Position numbers and translations under genes: made by a program. Shown in pieces: positions 27,600 through 37,140 of a stretch of DNA of 64,000 nucleotides; position 1 is the stretch's first letter; each line of letters begins with the position of its first letter. The DNA lies in assembly GCA_018894105.1 (NCBI GenBank), contig CM032129.1, positions 32,009,468 to 32,073,467 on the forward strand. The letters are read 5' to 3'. The DNA is from Jacaranda mimosifolia (Eukaryota; Streptophyta; Magnoliopsida; Lamiales; Bignoniaceae). The notes beneath the pieces are model-generated. The model worked only from the letters and a program-made list of their open reading frames with translations. It was not told where the DNA came from and made no database searches.

Positions 27600-27968
27600 C
27601 ACTACAAGAAAAAAATTAATTACAAAATAATAGGTGACCGTGACAATACAAAGTTATCACTGATTATACATATTAATTAGTGATAAAAAAATTGTTGTAT
27701 AACAATTCTAACATAGCAATAATGAAAATTTTATCATAAATAACAGTGAAGAATTTATCATTCGATTGCCACTGTATATATACTACTAATTGTCAACAGT
27801 GATAACTTAAAACACTATTTCTTGTTACTACATCTTAAACTATATTATAAAATAAATTCTTCGTCATTTGCAACAATTATCAGTGACATTATAAAAATCA
27901 TTATCACTTAATATATGTCCTTACTCCTTAATAAAAATTTTCACATATTTATTTATTTTTTTGTGACT
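27600..27968 (+). mobile_element. CACTA-type MITE candidate B
   Basis: Starts with cactacaagaaaaaaa, the standard CACTA terminus, and its interior (agtgataa, tgccactgtatatat, cagtgataactt) resembles candidate A in the opposite orientation. The right end is decayed (tttttttgtgact), so the edge is approximate. Confidence 0.5.
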
Positions 27969-28877
27969 AATATTATATTGTTATACTGATTATCCAAATG
28001 CTTTAATAACTTTTAAAATAAAATTTAATATTTTATAAACTTCAAAAATATTTTATAAATAATATAAAATCTTATAATTTTTTTTAAAATAAATTTAATC
28101 ATGCTAATTGATACATTTTAATAATCAGTCAAAAGCATTCATGGCATCCCACATTCCCACTCATCTACTTCAAATTTTTTCAACAAATTCACGTGCTGCC
28201 GTATCTCAAACATCGTTTTCCAGGAAATATGCTCCACGTGCCCCTGGAATCAAAATCAAATCTACGATGAACAAGTTACTTCATTTTGTCCTAATTTGTA
28301 GAATTCAACACTTGTTTCTTAGTTTTACTTTGTTGACCAGATATAGTAAGGAGTAAATACTTAGATTTTTCGCTGAAAAATACGAAAACAGACGAGAATT
28401 TGTCGGGGGAATGGTCGTTGAAATTTAAGCGTATGTCGCATTTAATGTATGTCGAGTGAGAAATTGCTATTGTAAACACGTTTTCAGCATTTACTACAAC
28501 ATTGACAATACAATATTCTCACCACAAGTTAGGTAGCTCTTTGTCTTTGACGCTTTTGTGTGTGTGTGTGTGTTGGGTATGAACTTGGAACCATTTCACA
28601 TGGTTCATAAATCATAATAACTCGATTGAAAATTTGAAAATATATTTATATAGTTGGACTCGATTGAAAATTTTGTATTTGTGAGTGCGGATAATACTTA
28701 CTCATAGCATATTGTAATTGTATTCTAAAATATACAATTTATGTTAAGGTTCAATTGAGTCACAAGACAACAAAATTCTATACTGCTATACTGAATAAAT
28801 AAAACTCAATTCACATTAATAAATAATGAATATTCATATGGCTTGGGCTGTCGGCAAATCAGAATTCACTTTTTTCT
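27969..28877. other. Intergenic, no supported gene
   Basis: Two short overlapping frames at 28108-28479 show no recognisable domain. A (TG)n tract lies at 28557-28573. Confidence 0.4.
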
Positions 28878-29222
28878 TGTTAGTGTCCCATATGAGAAAA
28901 ATAAATAAGTTTTTGTCTCTATATATAGTTTTAGGTAATTCTCATCTTTTGAGCTAACTTTCGAGGTGAGTTAGGCTCAAGGTACATTTTTTAACATGAT
29001 ATCAGAGTCACTCATTCTTGATGTTAGGTTACCCAGTATTGTTGGGCCACTTATTTGATGTTATTCTATGCTTCAGATGTTCGTTCCTAGGTGCGCACGG
29101 ATTGTGTCGGTGTCCCATATAGGTAAAATAAATAAGTTGTGGTCTCTATATATGATTTTGACCAATTTTCACCACTTGAACTAATTTTTGGGTGAGTTGA
29201 ACCCAAGGTCCATTCTTTAACA
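28878..29222 (+). mobile_element. TRIM retrotransposon, copy 3 (complete)
   Basis: LTRs are 28878-28996 and 29105-29222 (119 and 118 bp), with TG...CA ends. The degenerate primer-binding site tgatatcagagtc follows the first LTR. A perfect 5-bp target duplication TTTCT flanks the element (28873-28877 and 29223-29227). This copy defines the family ends. No coding capacity. Confidence 0.9.
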
Positions 29223-29564
29223 TTTCTTACTTAAAACTATATAAAGATATAATTTATGCTAATTATAAATTCAAGTCCAAGATACAGCACATCTCAGGAT
29301 GAATAGTATTCTTTCTATCTGCAAATAAAACAAAATAAAATTATGAAAAATGTCAAAACATTGTTATAACTAAGTTTACAATGATTAATAACACGCCGTC
29401 ATAATAATTATTATTTAAAAAAAATAAAAATAAAAAACACAATTTCATTCAACAAGTATTATCTACCACCAGGCCTATTAAACATTAATCATAACCCAAA
29501 AATCTAAATTATGTTTTATTATAGAACTTTCAACCCCAGAACTTCATTCTCCATCAGCAGAATG

Positions 29565-29813
29565 TCAAGCAAAATCAGGCGAATTGTGACCCCTATGGCT
29601 CGGACCCGACGGAGGAACCCGGCGTTTCGCCCTATATAACTTTGACGGTTCCTTGCCCACCGCCGCCACGTTGGCCGCCGTCGAGACTGTAGAACCACCA
29701 GGCACGGCGGCGGAAAGGTGGCTTCCGCCGCAAGATTTATAACTTGTCATCATCAATATCAGTACTATAATTGCAGTAACAAATTTCACCATCATGACGT
29801 GAATGAACAACAA
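29565..29813 (-). CDS. Secreted signalling-peptide precursor with SGPS motif (82 aa)
   Basis: A hydrophobic start (FVTAIIVLILMM, residues 11-22) serves as signal peptide. A low-complexity Ala/Val/Gly middle follows, then a basic KRR and the motif VPPSGPSHRGHN at 66-77, close to the C-terminus. The core fits IDA-like (PPSGPSxRHN) and PIP (SGPSxxGxGH) peptides; the RRVPPSGP start also recalls CLE peptides. Such peptides are cut out, often hydroxylated on proline, and sensed by LRR receptor kinases at the cell surface. The ATG at 29813 is chosen because it leaves a full signal peptide; the Met at residue 7 or 8 is also possible. CDS is single-exon. Receptor and role are not deducible. Confidence 0.72.
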   Translation of the reverse strand: MLFIHVMMVKFVTAIIVLILMMTSYKSCGGSHLSAAVPGGSTVSTAANVAAVGKEPSKLYRAKRRVPPSGPSHRGHNSPDFA

Positions 29814-29850
29814 AATTCAGAAGGCATAATGTATATGATGGTTTGTGAAT

Positions 29851-29880
29851 CGATTTATATATATATATATATATATATCA
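29851..29880 (-). promoter_or_regulatory. TATA-rich tract upstream of the minus-strand peptide gene
   Basis: A (TA)12-13 run about 40-65 bp before the ATG at 29813. It could supply the TATA element or simply be a microsatellite. Confidence 0.35.
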
Positions 29881-30361
29881 AAGTAAAAAGAATTATATTT
29901 TTTCTATAATCAAAAGGGCTCTACTTAATTAATTTTTTTCCAGGGGTCATCATTACAGATATATATGGAACTCTATTCCAACTTTCATTATTGAGCTTTT
30001 CTATCTTTGTCATCTCATGCATATCTTTATTTTCTGTAGTACTACTTTTCTAAAGTGGCACTTTTTGGCTAACTGTAGGAGTCAAATCTCAACCATTTTA
30101 GTAGTTATGGAGCTTTGGGGCCTTTGCCTCAGCACTTAAGCTAGATCTCATTGGCATATGACAACAATTCAATCCATGAAGTTGAAAAATGGATTGGATT
30201 GTTGTCAAGATAATATTTGAGACAATGAAATGTGTTTATTTAATTTATTCAAATTGTAGGGTATTTAGTGCAATATTGCTGCAGTAGATCGTGTGCAACA
30301 CACTCAATTCACTCATGAATGTTGGATTGCATATATATAGAGTGGAAAATTGGATTGTATA

Positions 30362-31008
30362 TAGGGATGGCAATTCAACTCATTACCCATGGGTATCCAC
30401 CTATTCTAGTCCGATGGGTTTAACGATTTGGACTGTTGACTGAGTATGAAGAATACCCATTTTGGCTATGAGGAGGTGGAGGCGGGTATGATATAGTTCT
30501 TTCTCCGCTCCAAGCCTGCTCGAATAGATGTTAATTTTTTTAATAATGTTAAAGTTTTTTATTTTATTTAACTAGGAAGGATGGTGAATGATTTAGACCT
30601 TTGTGATTCAGATTAATAATGATGAAGAGAGTGAAAATAAAAAATGATGGATATAACTTTTTACAAATTTATTTTATTGTAATTGTAGTTGGTTTAATTT
30701 ATGTTTAATCTTTGGATTATGTTTACTTAGTTTAAGCTCATGTTATTTCTTGTTGACTTTGGATTCCAATTATTTTTGATGGAGTAACAATGGACTTTTG
30801 AATTAATTATGTATTTTTATTAAATCGATTCTGAAAAATAGAACACGAAATGGGAAACGGGGAATACCCGCAAAAGTTCCCTCATCATTTAGATATAGAG
30901 ATGGGTAAAAGTTTATCCTCCCCATCAAGTACGAAGACTAATATGAGAAATAAGGATGGGAATGGAGACCGATTATCCCTGACCCAATCCTTCCCATTGT
31001 CATCCCTA
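30362..31008. mobile_element. hAT-like element with TAGGGATGGCAA ends
   Basis: The left end reads tagggatggcaattcaactc and the right end closes with ttgtcatcccta, an inverted match. Both ends are rich in acccatggg/tgggtat words. The 8-bp flanks match poorly, so the insertion is old. No transposase frame. Confidence 0.5.
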
Positions 31009-31796
31009 AATTTGCACAGGGTTGGGTGATCACCACCCTTTCCCATACGATCCGACCACCTTGGATGGACTGAGTTATATTGCAAGACAATCCTTTCAAG
31101 AATATCACAGATATTTCAATCCTTTCCAACGTTTCCCATATCAAATGGGAAAAGATTTCTTGCTTAGGATTCTATGCATGTCCACAATTAGGTAGAACAG
31201 TGGAAAAAGATCATATTATCAAAAAGAATAGAAATAAAAATTGTTTAAACCAATTTGAGGAATGTGATTTAAGGTAGTTGAGAAATTGACCTAAATCTTT
31301 TCCACTCCAATCAAATACAGGGAATTAAAGCTCGTTCTGTAAAAATGTGAAAATTTTCTGCCTAATACGTTAAAACTAAATGCTGTGCTGCCACGTACCA
31401 TCAGACACGCCCATTTGACCTTTGGATCATAGTTGGGCAATAACATAATTATAAAGTTGAGAAAAAAAAAAGTAAAAAGAAAGAAAACTTTTATAAAGGC
31501 CAGATATGGACTTAGCGTTAGGTGAAATCGTTTTCTATGTTTATCTTCAAAGCTGTCAATTTTGAATACATTGTTTGTGTTCTATTTGATTGTCCATCAA
31601 TCATTTTCATAATAAAGAATGTTAATGTTTGGAGAATAGATAGTATAGATAATTGTAAGTAAATCTTATGTGATGAACAGTTTGGAAGGTAAATCAATAC
31701 AATGAATGTAACTAGGGTTTCTCAAGAAACTATCTTAACAAGGTTCTTGCAAATTATACTTCTAATTTATAGCTTAAATAAGTCTTTCTTGCAAAA
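31009..31796. other. Intergenic, no supported gene
   Basis: No gene features seen. Short frames only. Confidence 0.4.
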
Positions 31797-31807
31797 GTGC
31801 ATAAACG

Positions 31808-31921
31808 GGTTAAGTGGCATGTGATCCAATGGCATAAATCTCTCACATAATGTAGAGGTCAAGAGTTCGAGTTCGAACAGACTCCTGATGTGTGTGCATG
31901 TGTATAAATAAATAAAAAAAG
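31808..31921 (+). mobile_element. tRNA-like SINE, copy 2
   Basis: Flanked by a perfect 11-bp duplication gtgcataaacg (31797-31807 and 31922-31932). It has an A-box-like segment (gtggcatgtgatccaatgg), a B-box-like gagttcgagttcgaac and a (TAAA)n-type tail. 114 bp. Confidence 0.82.
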
Positions 31922-31932
31922 GTGCATAAACG

Positions 31933-32780
31933 AGGGCTGCTCATCATTGTAATGCAGCGCAATATGAGAAAAACCAAATAGATTAGTTTTAATGTGTTGA
32001 TATATTCCATCAAGACTTTAGGAACATATAAGTAAAAAGTTCAATAAAAGGATCAGCATAACAAGTCAAAATAGTTTACTAGGCCCACAAAAGATGGCAC
32101 CTTAAGCCTAATGGGCCCGAGCCCATCAAGAGCTTAATTAGTATAGATACCAAGTTTTACAATCTAAAAGATATCTAGTACTTATTTTTTAACTCAAGCA
32201 ATGTCTCTATATGAGTTCATTCTTGGAGTAAAAAGCTCTCTATTCAACAATTTACAAAAAGACCTCATATTCGATTTCTTACATCATCATGTGTAAAGGT
32301 GCATTATTAAAAGTAGGATAGAGGATAAAGATTTGGGCGAACTAGATTATGCTTGAGTCAATTCAATTCAAAATTAGGGTTGATTAAAAAATGATTCGAG
32401 CCATTAAGGTTAGCCAAATAATTAAAATGATCTAGGGAGCTCCACGCAAAATAAATTGCTTGATGCAAATAATATTCGAAAATCTTTAAATAAAAATATT
32501 TATTATTTATAGTAGTGCATCATTTGATAGGCAATATATCTTATAGGTATATGCAATTTAGAACATCAGGCCATGTAAGCTCAAAGACGGGACTAATCAT
32601 ATGTCAAATTGAGTTTGAGTCGGGTTAGGTTAAGCAACATAGGTTTTCAGGTAAAAAAAAATGGTGCAAGTTAAACTATGACAAGTACAATTGCCCATTT
32701 CCTCCCCCCCCTCTCCCCCCCCCCCCCCCCTACCCAAACAAAAAAAAGAAAAGAAAAACATAATTGCCCATTGTTTCACA
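31933..32780. other. Intergenic, with poly-C tract
   Basis: No gene. Holds a C-rich tract at 32701-32730 with an uninterrupted run of 16 C (32715-32730). Confidence 0.5.
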
Positions 32781-33088
32781 TCACGAAGTTGAAGATTTGC
32801 TCTTAGCATTCGAAATGATAACACCAACATAGGATAGATTATAATTGAGTTCCCTCAAGGTTGTAATAACTAACAAGCAGTCTCCTTCAATAATAATGTT
32901 TTGCCAAGAAAGCTGAACGCACAACGCACATGCAGCTTTGGCAGCAAACGCTTCCGCAGCCTCTGCATCAACATTGCTGCATACAATCTGTGATTCCAAG
33001 CAATGCACCTACCCAAGTAATCCCGAGCAACTAGGCCCATACCAATGTATTCATCAATTTTCTCTAAAGCATGTACGTCGGGATGCAA
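32781..33088 (-). pseudogene. RNase H-like (RVT_3) domain relic, frameshifted
   Basis: Two overlapping minus-strand frames share one domain: GMGLVARDYLGRCIAWNHRL (33040-32980 region) continues in the other frame as DAEAAEAFAAKAACAL, then IIIEGDCLLVITTL and VGVIISNAK. This order (GLVARD, AEAxAAxxA, EGDC) is that of the plant RNase H-like domain found in LINE-type retroelements and their derived host proteins. The shift in the middle and the lack of any reverse transcriptase nearby mark it as a relic. A host-derived single-domain gene that has decayed is the alternative. Confidence 0.75.
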
Positions 33089-33825
33089 ACCATTGTGTTC
33101 ATCATCTAGCCTGACAATCTCTTTTACTTCATCAAGAGCTTGTTGCTGAATCTAATGTATTCACCAGAGCTCTTGCTTTTGATTCTTGATTAATAATATT
33201 CACCGTCTTTTCTCAAAAAAAAAAAAAAGGAAAAAGTCGAAGATCTGGTTTTAAGAGACAAGATAACTAAGATCATAACAAAAATTTAATTAAATAAATA
33301 TAATCCTATAATATCTTTATTTAGCTAATTTGTTTCTTATATTAACAATTAATTTTAACCGAATTAAATCCTCATACCTCCACAGGTATCAAGAGTTAGT
33401 AGTTGAATTAACTTAAAGATACCCATTTTTTAATGTAAAGACCAATGGGCTTGAATGCAAATGCAATACAAACCTCATTTCGGACAAGGGGTTCTGTCTG
33501 GAAAACATAATGGGCCGAAGGGTTGCTAATCTGGGCTGGACTTCTTTTCTAGGCTCATTCATTTGTCTTGTTAATTGCATGCACAGAGTTTCATTTTTAC
33601 TCCATCCCAAGCCCACTTCCATTGCCCTTTCAAGTTGTACAATCCAAAGCGCTAAACATAGTCCAATATAATGAAGCCCATTAATGTATAAGCTGCTATC
33701 TTAGCCATAGGGTCATGCACTTCTAATTTGAATGTCTTGGAACGGCTAGTTTGGTTGGATTTTTAAATTATCTCATTATTATTTATTATGTGATAATTTA
33801 TGTAATTTTTTATCATTGTGGTATA
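33089..33825. other. Intergenic, no supported gene
   Basis: No gene features seen apart from possible further decayed sequence of the RNase H relic up to about 33180. Confidence 0.4.
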
Positions 33826-33833
33826 GTTTGATT

Positions 33834-34233
33834 TAAGGGTGTAAATGAGTCGAGCTGAGCTCGAGCTCAACTCATCAGAATAGGCTCGGGCTCGGACTCA
33901 GCTCATTAAAACTCAATAAGACTCGATCCGTATAGGCTTGGATGAGATTGAGCTCGTAAGGCTCGAATGAGCTCGAGTTTGTTTAGGCTTAAAACAAAAT
34001 TTATAATAACAAACACCATATTATTATTATTATATAACAAATATATATATAATAAAAAGTCTGTTTAGGCTCGCGAGCCTGTGGAGTCGAATACTATTGA
34101 GTTTGGCTCAAATTACTTGATTGGCAAGCTTGTGCTAGGCTCGGCTTAACTTGTTTAAGTTAGACTCGAATTCGAGCATTCAACGAGCCTAGCCCAAACT
34201 GTTCGCGAATTATCCCATCTCATTTACACCCTT
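33834..34233. mobile_element. hAT MITE, copy B (complete)
   Basis: A perfect 8-bp duplication GTTTGATT flanks it (33826-33833 and 34234-34241). Ends are inverted repeats AAGGGTGTAAATGAG and CTCATTTACACCCTT. Subterminal zones are packed with gctcgag/gagctcg words; the middle is an AT-rich stretch. 400 bp, non-coding. Confidence 0.88.
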
Positions 34234-34241
34234 GTTTGATT

Positions 34242-35535
34242 ATGATAAATAAACCCATGGGAGTGACAGGTTAATTTATCATGGGAGTGGCAGGTTAATT
34301 TATCATCAAAATTGCACATATAAATATGAGCTTTTGATATTTATACGGGTTTGAGTGTTTATTGTCACTTCAACTAAATGAATGATAAGATGGGATAAAT
34401 ACATTGTATTCCACCTTATTATTCCAACCAAACTAGCCCCAAGTCTGGAAAAATACTAGCAAGAATTTTTTCATTAATTTGGACATCTAAAAAATATACT
34501 TTTGTAATTTTAAGGAGTTTCCAAATTTTGGGTCTCAGGATTATTATAATCACTCTGTTAAAAATTTTAGGATCTATTAATTATTTTATCAAAAAAATAA
34601 AAAATAAATATTGAATACATGTGGGTTAGGTGCTTATATATACATGCGAACAACATGAATCTAGCAAGATGGTGATATCCCCTTTTCCCGAAAACAACAT
34701 TTCATCATATGATATTGTCTCAGTGTCTCTATCTCTGCAGTGTGGACAAAGAATGGTCCATTTCCAATAAATAATAATAAAACATGCTTTGGGCTTCATC
34801 CCAGAAACATGTTTTGTCGCCCACAATGTTGCAAGAAATTAATTAATTTAATCCTCTTTCTTTAATTTGTATATCAAAATAGAAAAATAGTCAATAATAT
34901 TATTACGACTTGAATCTTGTATTCCACTGTATGTTTCATCTTATATTTTATTATATGAATGTATGACGTATGTATTATATATATTTTTATAAAATATTTA
35001 ATTAAAAAATAAATACACTTAATATATATACATCACATTAAAATAGGAAATGAAACACTGTATCCCACCAAATATACCCTAATAAAAAAAATATGTACAT
35101 ATACATAATTTAATCATTTCTTACAATTTTACCTGTTTTTTCTTTCCTTAATTATACATTAAAGAAAACAAAAAACAGACGAGTACCGAAAAGGGTAATA
35201 TATAATTACCTTTTCTATTCCCTGTTTGGCTCTTTGCGTTTGTCCAGCGGCTGCTTCGCGCCTCCCCAGAAGCAATGCTCCAAAATCCAGTTCATATTCT
35301 GCTGCTGCCTCTATTCCTGAATTACTTTAATGGTGTGGGTCCAAACGCGCCTTTAATGCTGTCTACTGTTACCGCGACTGGGACTTGGTCTTTGTGTCAC
35401 TTATTGTGAAACCATATAATGGCTAAATATGTTCACGCGCCGCCGTGGTTTCGTCATTCCGACCTTTCCACCGCCGTCGATCTTCAAATATCACAACTTT
35501 GAAAAGGGATTTACAGTTACAGTCGACCTTCCAAA
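34242..35535. other. Intergenic and 3' flank of the GIL1-type gene
   Basis: The GC-richer part 35225-35535 adjoins the stop codon of the minus-strand gene and is probably its 3' UTR. No other gene seen. Confidence 0.45.
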
Positions 35536-36876
35536 TTAACTTTTCGCCGGAAGTAAATATACCTGGCTCTGGACAACCGTCCGGCGAAGCTTAAACCCGG
35601 GCACCACCGTGAACGCCACCCGAAAATCACCGGACGCGGCGGCGAATACCTCCGCCGTAACACTTTCCATGAACACTTCAGAGAATTTGGAATTCTTCTC
35701 GATTTGAAATATGCTAACTTCGTGATCAAATGAAAATGCCAAACAATGTAAAAGCCAAACCCTCCTCCCCATCTCAGCAAACGTCTTAAAGAATTCCGTT
35801 TCCGGGTAATCCCCGGAATTCACCGTTTTTCTCTGGTTTAAATTCCCGGAAAATGAGAATTCCATCTTCGGGTGCACGAAATGAAGGTACTTTGATTTCA
35901 AGAACTTCCCAAATAAAGAGTGTGGATTTTGCTTGAGGAAATGGATTACATTCACTGACCTCAACTTCTTGAACTGCTCAAAGAAGAAAACCCGGCGCTG
36001 ATGATTTTCTCCAGGCAAAAACTGGTCATTTTTCTGGACGGAGAAGTTTGGAAAATTGAATCCAGCGAAGATTTCTCTACAGACAAATGATTCAAAAGCG
36101 AAAGCTTTATGATCCCTTTTGGTGAATATGATTCCGGGTTGAATTGCATTTGCCGCAGCTTCAATATCCCAACTGGCAGACTCCATTTCCCGAATCAATA
36201 GCTTGACAAAATTTCTAACAGATCTCAACGCATAGTGCAAAACCAAGATGAAATCTTTCGGATTCACATCTGAGAATTTAACAGTATCAAGAACTGAGAA
36301 AGATCCGCTTGCGTTCATTTTTTTCTCCATGGACTTATTGGTTTGAACAATTTCTTTCAGCTCTTCTTGAAGGGAAGAGATTTGGGCCTCCTTGTTTTCA
36401 ATTTCCCCCTGCATTTTCCTCATGGTGATCTCATAAGTCTTCATCAAAGACTGCTGTTCTTGAATTTCCGCAAGCATTAAAGTCACATGGGGTGGGGAAG
36501 AATCAATCTGTTTCTTCAAGTATTTGCGTTTAAGCTCCGAAAGTGCTTTTAGCTCGTCGACAACAGATTGATCTGCGGATTGAATGGCTTCATTGTTGTA
36601 AGGAAATTGAGCCATTTGTAGCTCAGCATAAGCTGCTTTAACAGCTGAAACGGTAGCAAAAAGCTTGGCAACAAAAGCTTCCATGGCGGCTCTGTTTTTG
36701 GATTCCTCCTCAGCTTCTTCTTCTGCAGTTTTTCCCTCAAAGTCGCAGCACCTGAGTTTTTCTTGGGGAATTGGGAGGCAAAATCCATGATTTGAACGGT
36801 TTTTTGTGGCTGTTCTTGGGTGAATAACTTTCTGAAACGTTTTGGCTATTCTGCTTGAGGGACGGACTGAATCCAT
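35536..36876 (-). CDS. GRAVITROPIC IN THE LIGHT 1 family protein (DUF641), 446 aa
   Basis: Intronless. The start SSRIAKTFQKVI and the DUF641 core at about residues 60-125 (NRAAMEAFVAKLFATVSAVK, then AYAELQMAQFPYN and ELKRKYLKKQ) are the family hallmarks. Residues about 131-187 form a coiled coil (LAEIQEQQSLMKTYE onward). The C-terminal half has the conserved LHYALRSVRNFVKLLIREM block and ends near VVQSQVYL, as in GIL1 and IRK-interacting protein. GIL1 in Arabidopsis acts downstream of phytochrome in light control of hypocotyl gravitropism; the biochemical role is poorly defined. The ATG at 36876 gives the usual N-terminus and length. Whether this is the true GIL1 orthologue or a paralogue is open. 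Confidence 0.9.
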   Translation of the reverse strand: MDSVRPSSRIAKTFQKVIHPRTATKNRSNHGFCLPIPQEKLRCCDFEGKTAEEEAEEESKNRAAMEAFVAKLFATVSAVKAAYAELQMAQFPYNNEAIQSADQSVVDELKALSELKRKYLKKQIDSSPPHVTLMLAEIQEQQSLMKTYEITMRKMQGEIENKEAQISSLQEELKEIVQTNKSMEKKMNASGSFSVLDTVKFSDVNPKDFILVLHYALRSVRNFVKLLIREMESASWDIEAAANAIQPGIIFTKRDHKAFAFESFVCREIFAGFNFPNFSVQKNDQFLPGENHQRRVFFFEQFKKLRSVNVIHFLKQNPHSLFGKFLKSKYLHFVHPKMEFSFSGNLNQRKTVNSGDYPETEFFKTFAEMGRRVWLLHCLAFSFDHEVSIFQIEKNSKFSEVFMESVTAEVFAAASGDFRVAFTVVPGFKLRRTVVQSQVYLLPAKS

Positions 36877-37140
36877 TAAAATTCTTGAAAATTTGGAAGA
36901 TGGGGAATTTTCTTGATCAGGGCATATGAAATGAAATCGAATGACAACAACAAAAAAAACTGAACTTGGTGGAAATAATCAAATGGGATTTTGAGGGGGG
37001 AAAAAAGATAGATAAAAGGAGTGATGGGTATGGTATGGAAGGGGAAAAGAAAAAGTGGATATAGAATTGAAAAAGCAGGGACAGGGAAAGGGGACAGGGG
37101 ACAGGGGAGTCTTCTTTGACTCTCTCTGGTTTTAAGGGAA
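36877..37140 (-). promoter_or_regulatory. 5' UTR and promoter of the GIL1-type gene
   Basis: Purine/pyrimidine-biased sequence directly upstream of the start. No particular element is claimed. Confidence 0.35.

Noticed and set aside
35420..35503. A 27-codon plus-strand frame starting MAKYVHAPPWFRHSDL
   Set aside because: Too short, no family match, and it lies in the likely 3' UTR of the minus-strand GIL1-type gene.
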